This document shows positions 11,379-20,539 of a stretch of DNA of 64,000 bases, in pieces. The translations under genes and the position numbers were made by a program. The notes under the pieces are model-generated. The model had not been told where the DNA came from and ran no database searches. It worked only from the letters and a program-made list of their open reading frames with translations. Positions within the stretch are counted from its first letter, which is position 1, and each line of letters begins with the position of its first letter. Location: assembly GCA_015680685.1 (NCBI GenBank), contig MNCI01029140.1, forward strand, positions 153,988 through 217,987, in the 5' to 3' direction. Source of the DNA: Gnetum montanum. Lineage: Eukaryota > Streptophyta > Gnetopsida > Gnetales > Gnetaceae.

Positions 11379-12450
11379 ATGAGGACTATTAAATCTCAAC
11401 CTACTATTGGTTTAAACAACCACATGACGAAAAGACCTTTCTTTAGAACCAATAGTCCAATAAAGCCCTTGCAATCACAAGCAGCAAATTCGTTAGATGC
11501 CTCAGTATCAATCAAAACTTTAGATCCCCCTTCAACCCAATCACCACACTCAACCCATACGGTCATGCTAACACATGTCATCATCAATTGGATCAAAGAT
11601 GGCTACCTTCCTAGGAAATTCTTTTATCTTGGAATTCCTCTGATATACTTACAAATTGCTGGAAATGCACCATGTAAAGATCTTTTGGATTCAATTTCTA
11701 GTGTCAACTTGATTTCTTAAAAAATGTATAAGGCCTGGAACCTGCCTTCATTGAAAAAGAGCAACATCCATCTAGAGTTGGCCAACTAGTCCATCACTAT
11801 TCCATTGGGACAGGCGGAAGATATTGTTACAACTATTTGTGGGTGGTCATACCAAGCTGACTTCCTAGTGATTTAGGTAAAGAATGGTAACGGGGACTTC
11901 CCATTCATAATGGGAAGAGCATGGCTAAGCACCATCGACGCATGCCTAGGAATTTGTGATCTTTCCCTAGAAATATCGAAGGAAAATATATTTGGAAAGA
12001 TCAAGAAAAAGAAAGTTCCATGCATAGCATATAGTGATACTAGGTGTAATTATGTGCAGAGGCCATGGTTTGTGCAATCAGTGTGCACAAGTGATTAAAA
12101 TACAAAGATGCCTATATGCAATGGCCACATGATAGGAAGATACCTAGTGGTTGACACCTAATCAAGAAAGTAGTTCACTCATATGCATGAAACCAACTAA
12201 GGGTCTAAATTGTACTTACATCAATAGCATTGACACATTAGAGCAAGTCCACTACCAAATTCCAAGTATTAACCTTGAAAATATCAATTGGGGGAAGTTC
12301 GAAATCCCTAAGAAATTTAAGTTGGAATACATGTTCCTTAAAAATGAAAAATTGGTAATTATCAATGCTAAGCTTGCTCCTCAACAGAAAGAAGAACTTC
12401 TAAAGGTAAGTAGTAGATGGTCAAAAGCCTTATCTTGGTCATATCCCTAA
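11379..12450 (+). pseudogene. Athila protease and protease-RT linker, copy 1
   Basis: Aspartic protease region of pol followed by the spacer to RT. KDLLDSISSVNLIS (11676-11717) occupies the catalytic DLGASVNL position, with the catalytic Gly-Ala changed. KSNIHLEL, then IPLGQAEDIVTTICGW and FPFIMGRAWLSTIDACLGI follow; the last is the usual ILGRPFL-type block. A long linker includes TYINSIDTLEQVHYQIPSIN and INAKLAPQQKEELLK (12151-12450). The frame is broken by stops at several glutamine and tryptophan positions. Copy 2 counterpart: 25686-26813. Confidence 0.72.
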
Positions 12451-12714
12451 TTAACTGGAATAGATCCTAGGATATGCCAACATAGGATTTACACTAACCC
12501 CTCCATGAAGCCTCAAAGAAAACCGCAAAGGTGTTTGAACCCAACGCTAAAGCAAATAGTCAAGGAAGAAATCGAACAGCTTCTTAAGGCTGGGTTTATA
12601 TACCCCATTGCTGACAACGAATGGGTTAGCCCCTTAGTTATTATGCCTAAAAAGGGAGGAAAATGGAGGGTGTTCATAGATTTCAAGCTACTAAATATGG
12701 CAACATTCAAAGAT
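12451..12714 (+). pseudogene. Athila reverse transcriptase N-terminus, truncated at an N
   Basis: Start of the RT domain: LKQIVKEEIEQLLKAGFIYP, NEWVSPLVIMPKKGGKW, VFIDFKLLNMATFKD. It ends at 12714, immediately before the only ambiguous base of the window (N at 12715). The catalytic palm (FxDD box), RNase H and integrase, present in copy 2 at 27070-29460, are absent. Compared with copy 2 this piece is better preserved, keeping EWVSP where copy 2 is deleted. It cannot encode a functional polymerase. Confidence 0.8.
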
Positions 12715-12715
12715 N

Positions 12716-12849
12716 TGGGCCTCCTACTGTGGGCACTTGGAAAATAATTCAACTTTCAAACAAATTACAATAGTTTTGCTAACTATCAAACAAACTACAA
12801 GAGTTCTCTAATAAACTACAAACTTTTAACGCTACTGATGATGGCTTCC
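12716..12849 (-). repeat. Inverted Athila LTR fragment with protease sliver
   Basis: Reverse complement of the start of the truncated LTR: TGGGCCTCCTACTGTGGGCA matches 22611-22630 inverted, and the segment runs back through TTAACGCTACTGATGATGGC. That last part includes the protease-derived bases that border the LTR at 9553-9576 and 22457-22478. It fills the gap between the RT fragment and the Athila 3' end in copy 1. Confidence 0.8.
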
Positions 12850-12963
12850 ACGTTAAGTCTATCATCCCATTCCACCATTAGTTGTCAATTAGTTAATAAT
12901 CTCATACCTTCTCAATATTTTCTAAGGAACTCAAAGATGATTTTTCATTCATTTGTGGGGGTA
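12850..12963 (+). mobile_element. Athila 3' end with polypurine tract
   Basis: 'GTCTATCATCCCATTCCACC' and 'TCATACCTTCTCAATATTTT' lead to a G-rich purine tract (TTTGTGGGGGTA, 12952-12963), directly followed by TGATGAG. Same as 31370-31484 in copy 2. Confidence 0.75.
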
Positions 12964-13254
12964 TGATGAGAGCAGTTACTCTAGCAATTATTCTAATTAT
13001 TAGAGTGATTACTCTAGTAGTTATTCTAATTATTAGAGTGGTTACTCTAGCAGGTACTTTAGCAGTTACTCTAATTATTAGAGTAGTTTCTCCCAAGCCT
13101 ATTAATATAGTACCTAGGCACACAATTGGGAGGAAGTCTATTAGTAGTCAAGTAGCTAAACTCCTGTAGTTTATTTGAAAGTTAGAGTATTTTCCAAGTG
13201 CCTGCAGTAGGAGGTCTAAGTGTGGACTAATCTTTATTCAAGCATTGATGTAAC
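12964..13254 (+). repeat. Athila 3' LTR, 5' part only, with U3 palindromic repeats
   Basis: Begins TGATGAGAGCAG after the PPT. U3 contains three copies of a block centred on the palindrome CTAATTATTAG (starts 12993, 13026, 13071) separated by TTACTCTAG words. This makes both strands open in translation, but with Ile/Val/Leu/Thr monotony. R-like 'TTTTCCAAGTGCCTGCAGTA' follows, and the LTR breaks off at 'GCATTGATGTA', where a Tat-like LTR starts. Confidence 0.75.
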
Positions 13255-14950
13255 TTAAACACCACTAATTTCGACCTAAGACTTTGAAACAAGAATAACC
13301 TAGAGCCCTTTTAGCTTTCGGAAAGAAAAATTTGACTAAGGCATGGAACTCGCACTGTCAAGCTAGCTTGCCCTCAGTGTGAGCAACTCTAACAACTTCA
13401 AGATCAAGTCAAAATGGTCCAAATATAAGGGTGTAAGCCATCCTCAAGGGCCACTAATGTCCACTCCAAGTTTCAGCATTCATAGATTCAAATTTTGAGA
13501 CAAATTATTCACATTTTCACACTCATGCTAAGGTCACACTGGTAGCATGAGTATAGCATGTGCAACTTTCAGAGCCCAAAAATGAGTCAAAATGATCTAA
13601 TTTCTAGGATGCATGTAATCCTTAGGGTTCATTGTTGATAACTTTAGATTTCAACCACCAAAATTCCAGATTTTAGGTCCAAAAATTGCAAGTTTTTGCA
13701 GCTCACGCTCTCGTCATGTTTCACTCACGCTAGCAGCGTAAGTCTAGTGTGAGTCACCGAAAGGGGTTCAAAGAAGGGCACATCCAAGCTCAATTTTTGA
13801 CTTGTAGATCACTTTTAAGGTCAACAACACAGTTAGACAGTAGTTGTACTCAAGAAACAGGCTTCAAAAATCAAAATTTGGTGGTAAATATGTCATTCTA
13901 GCTCACTCACACTGAGGTCAAGCTGGAAGCATGAGTGTAGCGTGAATGTAGCATGAGTGCAGTGTGAGCATGCTGAGGACACATCTAAACAAAATCAACT
14001 CATGCTAGAAGTCCTGGTCAGGTGAAGATGCCTCAAATAGCCACAAAGCCACTAAAATTGACATCCTGCAGCAGTCAATTCAAATATCAAGAAGATTCAA
14101 ACAAGACAATGTCAAATTCTCTTGTTGTGCATTATCATTTTCATTCTAAATTTTCATGAGTTTTGAGCTTGCCAAGCTCTTACACTCCAAATTATATTTG
14201 CTTCCATGGGCGTAAGCTAGCATGAGCAAACCAACATATGCTGTAAGATACAATGCACTTGGTCAAAAATGTAGCTTGCCTACACACATCCAACTCACAC
14301 ATAGTTGTCCATCGGACACGTGTCACACGATCTGTTTTCCTCTCCTCTCTTAGCTATTGATTCCATTGATGAATTTCGTGCCTGAACTTGGCAAAACCCT
14401 ATAAATACCCTATTAATTCACATAAATAGGGTTCAAAATTTTGAATTTTGATGGGTTAGAAAGCATAGAATAGCAATCTTTGGATGCTCAGGCATACTTG
14501 ACTCCTTGTATCTAAGCACTTCTGAAACACATCACCCCAGGGCTTGGTCCCCAACCTGCCATCTACATGTGCAGCTACACTTTGACTGGTGCACACCATT
14601 TCTAAGCAATACAATACATTTTATTTTGCTAGCCATTATATTATTTACAATATTTTACATTCAGTTTACATTGTGTTTGCAATACTATTCTGTATATGCT
14701 CTGTTTGCATTTCATACATTATTGTTTATATTTTGTACATCATTGGTTACGATAACCCCAGTGCAAGCCATAGTTTATACTCAGGGAAGTCCTTAGTTGA
14801 TTTGCCTATAGATCATCTAAGGCATTCTATCTTCATTTCCTTTTCCGACTTGCCCTCAAGCAAAGGTAGGGTTAACTGTGTCTACCAGATGATCTTTCGG
14901 TGTTTGTTTTCGCTTCTAACCTTACACCGATGATTTAGGTCAGTATAGTA
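13255..14950 (+). repeat. Tat/Ogre-like LTR 1, copy 1
   Basis: Long LTR starting near AAACACCACTAATTT. The U3 is built of repeats of roughly 200 bp. Each carries GGTCAC...CTGG...AGC and GTGAGT words that form an imperfect hairpin (hits near 13531, 13701, 13914). TATA-like CCTATAAATACC lies at 14398-14408, followed by a duplicated ATAAATAGGG word. A 3' part includes 'GATCTTTCGGTG' and 'TCTAGAAGGAGGG', the last being the PBS-like motif just past the end. Hydrophobic open frames at 14506-14933 are composition artefacts. LTR 2 (15180-17025) is a diverged relative. Confidence 0.65.
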
Positions 14951-15179
14951 AATTGGCTCTAGAAGGAGGGTTGACTTATTTACCATCCATCAAAACATTG
15001 ATCACACTACCTATCCAAACACTACATAGACAAGTGCCAAGACTAAAGCCCAGCTTGTCCAACTAGTTTACATACGCTAGCTTAGATTACCCATCTTGTC
15101 CCAAGATATCTCATGATGCAGCCACTCATGTTGTTAGGTCACGCTATCTATTAACTCACATTGTTAGCCTAATCACACT
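14951..15179 (+). mobile_element. Short inter-LTR segment with PBS-like site
   Basis: TGGCTCTAGAAGGAGGGT (14954-14971) follows LTR 1 exactly where the PBS lies after LTR 2. The other 200 bp have no coding block and end in CACACT before the next LTR start. In copy 2 this segment and the adjacent LTR ends are deleted. Confidence 0.5.
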
Positions 15180-17025
15180 TGAAACACCTCAAATTTTATC
15201 CTAGCACTTCAAAATGAGAACAATTTAGAGTCTCTTGAGTTTTGGAAGGCAAAAATTTGACTGAGGCATGGAACTCACACTTGGCTTGTCAAGCTAGCTT
15301 GCCCTCAGCATGAGCAACTTTATAAGCCTTAAAATATAGTTAAAATGGTCTAACTTCAAAGGTGCAAGACATCCTTGGGGCCCACTAATGACCACTTCAC
15401 GTTTTAGCATCCAAAATCCAATATTTTAAGTTAAAATTGCACAAATCTTGCTACTCATGCTGAGGTCACGTGCAGGTCACATTGGCAACATGAGTCCAGC
15501 GTGAGTTCGGCATGAGTAACTCAAAATTGACTCAAAACAGCGTCAAAATGGTTTGATTTTGAGGGGAAAACTCACCCTCAAGGTCCATTAATGATTTCTC
15601 AAAGTTTTGGCTTCCAGAACTTCAGTTTTTAGCACCAAAAATGTCCATTTTCATTGCTCATGCCCAGGTCACGCTGAGGTCACACTGACAGTGTGAGCCC
15701 AATGTGAGCTGCCAAAACTAACCTAGATCAAGGTACAAACAATTTCAAACTCAACATACAGGTTTCCTCCAAGGTCAAGCATTAGTTACCTTTGAAAGAT
15801 AGGTCTAAAAGATTAATATTTGGTATGAAATATACCATCCTAGCTTGCTCACACCCAGGTCATGGCCAGGTCACACCCAGGTCACGCTGACAACATGAGC
15901 CCAACGTGAGTTACCAAAAGTGGCCTAAATCCAAGCATAGAAAAGTTCAAATTAAACATGCAGGATGTCCTCAAGGTCAGGCAGTAGTTACACTTCAAAA
16001 ACGAGTCTTAAAGGTGGAATTTTGACACAAGATGCATCATTTTTGATCATGCACACTAAGGTGATGCCAAGGTCACACTGACAGCGTGACTCCAGCATGA
16101 GCATTGGTCATGACCAAGAAAAAGCACTTTAAACACACATTGAATGCATGTCAAGACAAGATCAATGCACGCTGGCAACCCTGGTGAAGCAAAAACACTT
16201 TCGGCGGTAGTCAGTTCATGGATCAAAAAGTTTAAAGCAAGCCAGAATCCAGATCTATTATTATGCACTATCATTTTATTGTAAATTTGCAACATTTGTG
16301 AGTCTATCAAGCTCTTAAGCTTCAATTTGTATGCATGAGCGTAATATAAATCAATACATATTGTAAGATATAGTGTATCTGGTTTAGAATGTAGTCTGCC
16401 CATATACACCTATCATGTGATCCAGTTTTCTTGCATCTCACAGCCATTGACCTCATTCACAAATCTTATTCTCGGGCCTGGAAAAATGTATAAATACCCT
16501 GTTCATTGACATAAATAGGGTTGGCAATTTTGGAGAAAGAAAACTAGCAATCCTAAGCCTGGACGCATGTGAACCCTAGCACCTACAAACACATCACATG
16601 GAAGCTTAACGTCTGACTTGCAATCTAGACATGCAACTATGTTTTGACCGATGCACATCTTGTTAATTAATGCAACACAGTTTTATTTTTTCCTTCCATT
16701 GTACTATTCTGATTCATTATTTTCATTATTCTATTCTATTACACGTTTCTGCATATATTCTATTTATGTTTGCATGCTATATTCATGTCTATGTCTCGTT
16801 GCATTACACTCTTCATTTTACATTTAGTGATGATAACCCTAGCATAGGCTATAGCATACGCTCAGGGAAGTCCTTGGTTGATTTGCATGTAGACCATCCA
16901 AGGTAGTCTACCTTCATTTTTCTAGCTTTCCCTCACATGAAGGTAGAGTCAGCTATATTTCTCTAGAGATCTTTCGGCATTTATTTTCCTCCAGCCTTAC
17001 ACTAATGAATTCGGATAGTACAACA
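15180..17025 (+). repeat. Tat/Ogre-like LTR 2, copy 1
   Basis: Begins TGAAACACCTCAAATTTT and ends GTACAACA. The U3 has four ~200-bp repeat units whose GGTCAC motifs start near 15462, 15665, 15856 and 16057. Each includes GTGAG words and a conserved 'AAATGAGTC/AAAATGG' stretch. TATA box GTATAAATACCC is at 16488-16499. R/U5 contains 'CAGGGAAGTCCTTGGTTGAT', 'GATCTTTCGGC' and 'AATTCGGATAGTACAACA'. It is directly followed by a PBS-like site and then the gag leader, so it acts as the 5' LTR of the Tat-like element. Confidence 0.7.
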
Positions 17026-17027
17026 AT

Positions 17028-17045
17028 TGGCACTAGAAGGAGGAT
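17028..17045 (+). promoter_or_regulatory. Candidate PBS of Tat-like element
   Basis: TGGCACTAGAAGGAGGAT, two bases after the LTR end. In copy 2 the site reads TGGCGCTAGAAGGAGGGT (34943-34960). It starts with TGG, as expected for pairing to a tRNA CCA end. It is unlike the Asp-tRNA PBS of the Athila elements here; which tRNA would pair is not determined. Confidence 0.6.
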
Positions 17046-17491
17046 CACCTATTTTCCATCCTGATAAAATGTTGATCCCATTACCTTTCATTCATGGTGG
17101 AGATTAGGTGTAGAATGCAAGCTTAGCTTGCTTAAACCATACCAATTTTTTCACGATTGGATTAAATCCCTGCAAAATTTTTACCTCACTGCCAAGGTAG
17201 CAAATTCTGTAACTGTAGCTAAAAATATTAAGTACAACATGCACACACTGTGAAAACCCAACATAGCGTACACACGTTGCAAAGCCCAACACTGCAAAAA
17301 TTGAAAAAATATGCTACAAAACCCAAAGCAGCATGTACACACTATTGCATATGTTTGGCATACACACGTTGTGGACGCATGTCACTCATACACAGTACGC
17401 CACGTTGCGCTTACATTGCATCTATGCTGCACTTGTATACACTGCACAAAAACTAGCGTATACACGTTCAGGTTGCGCTCACACTAACATT
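17046..17491 (+). mobile_element. Tat-like leader, no gene
   Basis: Non-coding leader between PBS and gag. It contains repeated words such as GTACACAC and TTGCA, and 'AAGCTTAGCTTGCTTAAACC', which foreshadows the adjacent 30-bp repeat. The minus-strand open frame at 17104-17292 has no family signature. Confidence 0.6.
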
Positions 17492-17715
17492 CACGCCTAG
17501 CTTGCTCAAGCTCAGCTTGCACATGCCAACTTGCTCAAGCTTAGGTTGCATAAACCCAGCTTGCTCAAGCTTAGCTTGCACATGCCCAGCTTGCTCAAGC
17601 TCAGCTTGCACATGCCTAGCTTTCTCAAGCTCAGTTTGCATATGCCCAACTTACTCAAGCTTAGCTTGCATACACCTAGCTTGCTCAAGCTCAACTTGCA
17701 TACGCTACTTACACA
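17492..17715 (+). repeat. 30-bp minisatellite upstream of Tat-like gag, copy 1
   Basis: About seven imperfect units of form CTTGCTCAAGCTTAGCTTGC plus ACATGCCCAG. Because 30 is divisible by three, every frame gives a 10-residue periodic peptide, e.g. LLKLSLHMPS in one plus frame and SLACTCPACS in another; the minus strand is also open (KLSLSKLGMC). One plus frame runs without a stop into the gag start at 17744. Units contain AAGCTTAGCTT and TTGCTCAAGC half-palindromes. Copy 2 is at 35405-35636. Confidence 0.85.
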
Positions 17716-17743
17716 CATTCAACTAGTCAAGCCAGTTACACAC

Positions 17744-19170
17744 ATGGAATCTTCTCAGATCAAAGCAGCGTTGCCTTTTCTAGACCTTAATGCTGAAATC
17801 TCAAATCCTGTGATCGCAACTGAACCCATAGTCACTGTTGGAGAGATGAATCCTCAAGGGGCAACTTGCCGGTCACTTAGGTTACAAGGCAAAGATCCCA
17901 CTTATACAATTCTCACCCTGGAGCAATACAACTTTATCTACATAAAGATCCAAGCTAACCTACCCAACGACCACACAGAAATAGAAAAAAATGACATTAT
18001 GAACTCATCTATAAGGGAGGCCATAACTTTACTCCTTCATCATATGATGTCATACCCCTCTTGGAATCCCATTATGAACTCATATCCCAGCTCCTCATGG
18101 CAAGGAATCAAATCTTGCAGCAACCCACCATAGAGCCTCAAAGTGGGGATGAGGAAGATGATTTCGTAGCTCAATCTGAACATGGGGATTCGTACCACAC
18201 TCTCAGTCCTCATGCTTACGTGAATCCATTATTCCATTCTTTCATGGGAGAGACTATGCCTCTTCATGCATCTATAAGCACTCAAGCATCTATTTCTCAA
18301 TAGGAAGCATCTACCTCCATTCCTTCTTTCTCTATGACCAACACCCAATTCAATGCGTCCATCCCAATCATTCCTCCAATCACCACATTACCTTCTCTCT
18401 CGCAAGTACAATTCCAAAAACTCTCCTCTCACTCTAATTTAGGATCGACCTTCTGACCCCAAATAATTGGGATGCCATCTATGATACCTAGTTCTACATC
18501 TACCCATTCCATACCTCCCATGCAAATCCAAGGAACACCCTTCATTACTTCAACTCAATAGGTTCAGGGTATTTCCTCACAACTTGTGACTAGGCAGCGG
18601 CCCATACTTGTCATGCAACAACATCAACCTACTTACTATAGCATACCACCCGTTGCAATCCCATTTGCGAATGTTCTTGAAATGCATCCATTGACAATCC
18701 AGCAGTCATCTTTCCCTCAAATCACAAAATATTCTAACTATTACCACATGCAATCTAACTGACCAGCTGGTCCACCTAGTGCTCAAGAATGGGTAGATGC
18801 TAGAAAGATGATGCAATTGTTAACCAATGAAGTAAAGCACCATAAGATTGCAAACACTAAATAATTCAAGGTTTTGGACTTCTATCAAGATGATTCGATT
18901 AGCTCTTCAGTGCCACCATTGACTTGACCAAAAAGAATTTCATTGCTACAACTGACGAAGTATAACAGAGAGGGGAATCCAAATGCTCACCTAGTGACAT
19001 TCCGATTAGAGTGTCTATTACTTCAAGCCTGGCCTCATGCAATCCTACATGTGTTTTCCATGTCCTTAACTGGAAAAGCTTTAGACTAGTACCAAGATCT
19101 ACCGAGTAACTCTATATCCTCTCAAGAAGATTTGTTACATCAATTTGTTACCTATTTTAAGTATAACCTA
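17744..19170 (+). pseudogene. Tat-like gag pseudogene, copy 1
   Basis: The chosen start is MESSQIKAALPFLDLNAEIS; the upstream frame is also open through the 30-bp repeats. A frameshift near 18061 moves the reading from REAITLLLHHMMSYPS into SQLLMARNQILQQPTIEPQS. Further on are AGPPSAQEWVDARKMMQLLT and the core capsid-like block KYNREGNPNAHLVTFRLECL, then MSLTGKALD, a stop and YQDLP, and LLHQFVTYFKYNL. These fit the Ty3/gypsy Retrotrans_gag domain. At about 19160 the sequence jumps straight to the pre-protease segment; copy 2 keeps about 1.5 kb more here, including a zinc-knuckle-like motif. Several stops and the frameshift are shared with copy 2. Confidence 0.78.
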
Positions 19171-19862
19171 GTACGTATGTTGACTTCAATCCCTATTAGT
19201 GAAGACCTTCCTACGAATGAACCATCTATTTATGCCGTATTGTCTCCACATCAAGAATTAAGGTCCACATCTCTAGGATTCCATACCAATGACATTAAAC
19301 GAGACAAAAAAATGGGAGAGGTCACTACCGCCCTATGTTTATAACAATACAAGTTAACCAATTTAAGATACATAGGGTGCATGTCGATGATAGGGAGGCA
19401 ACAAATATAATACCTTTCCCTTTCATTGAATTACTGGGCCTCATGGAACAAATACGGCCAACAACAACATCATTCTTGAAATCTTTCAGTGGTTCCCGTG
19501 TCATTGTAAAAGGCATGGTTACCTTGGATTTCATAGTAGGGGATCAGTTCCCCACATCAGCCAAATTTGTAGTCATGGATGAGATGCCAGGGTTCAATAT
19601 GATTTTGGGATGGCCTTGGTTAGCTCAACTAAAAGCTATATCCTCACCGATCCATCAAGAAATTCATCTACCCTATGAGGGTGATGAAATCATCATACAC
19701 GGGGATGTGGTAATACCACTTACTTCCTCACACGTAGGAACAAACCAAGGGTCAGAGGTTAAACTCTCTGAACCTAAGCAAGACACCACTAGTGAAACCC
19801 TAGACATTGGCCAATATCCAACCTACGACCTTCCTAAATTGAAGAAGCATTGGAATATGTAG
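19171..19862 (+). pseudogene. Tat-like retroviral-type protease, copy 1 (active-site motif altered)
   Basis: The region starts with LTSIPISEDLPTNEPSIYAV in one frame. After a frameshift at about 19335 it is open for 175 codons: MFITIQVNQFKIHRVHVDDR, EATNIIPFPFIELLG, IVKGMVTLDFIVGDQFPTSA, MPGFNMILGWPWLAQLKAI. The flap and C-terminal ILGxPWL block fit Tat/Ogre proteases. The catalytic D-(S/G)-G-A site is VDDREATN, so the glycine is replaced. Copy 2 has VDEKEATN. Family membership is secure; activity is unlikely. No RT follows. Confidence 0.78.
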
Positions 19863-20539
19863 ACATAGGAGGCATTCTAACAAATGTCTCTTGGTCAGAA
19901 CTACCCTTTGATGTATCCAGCAAGAGGGATGGCAAGTACCAGATCAGGCCTACACATCCCACCGTTCACAGAAAATTATGAAAATTAAAGAAGCTAATCA
20001 AAAACTAAGATGAACTACCAAGTGTTAGAAATGATGTTAAAGTACCAAACATCTGCAATGATGTTCAACTAGCCACGATCAGAAATGACCGGTTCTTTTA
20101 AATTCATTGAAACAACTACAGTTGCCTCCCCTTATTTGACAAAGATGCAATAGTCCATAATGAATTTAGACAAACACACATGGCCCAAAATGGCCTTAAA
20201 CTAGAGAACAGTACATTACCAGTCTATCAAAATCTCACTATGTCATTATCATTTAGATTTTGCAAATTACAATTTCCATTTATTTTATGTTTACTAGACA
20301 TGATTCCAGTTTGCATTTACGTTCACAAATAAACTTGAAAATAAAAAAAAACAAAATATAAATATATATAATAATAAGGAGTGTTAACATGGCAATAGGA
20401 TGATGACATATTACACCATGATCATAGTTATATCTGTTCTCATACAACCGAAAAAACAACAAAACAAGCTAAAAAACTTTTAAAAAAAACTGACAAAAGA
20501 ATTGACAAGACTAACAAGACTAACAAGCCAAATTTCCAA
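19863..20539 (+). mobile_element. Post-protease segment without pol
   Basis: A short coding-like stretch (QIRPTHPTVHRKL) follows the protease, then non-coding AT-rich sequence, instead of the RT, RNase H and integrase expected after a Tat protease. A poly-A/AAATATAAATATAT stretch lies at about 20343-20370. Copy 2 (39311-39988) has the same arrangement, so pol was lost before the duplication. Confidence 0.65.

Noticed and set aside
12902-13169. Ile/Val/Thr-rich repeat proteins on both strands
   Set aside because: Arise from the palindromic U3 repeats of an LTR; no independent coding support.
14506-14933. Hydrophobic Phe/Tyr/His/Ile-rich open frames that look like membrane proteins
   Set aside because: They lie downstream of the TATA box in a T-rich LTR R/U5, occur in two frames at once, and have diverged relatives in each LTR (16670, 33020, 34662).
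17492-17715. CRISPR-like array
   Set aside because: Units are contiguous 30-bp tandem repeats with no spacers, in a eukaryotic retroelement leader.
17512-17718. Minus-strand Cys/Lys/Leu/Ser-rich repeat protein
   Set aside because: By-product of the 30-bp minisatellite, which is open in several frames on both strands.
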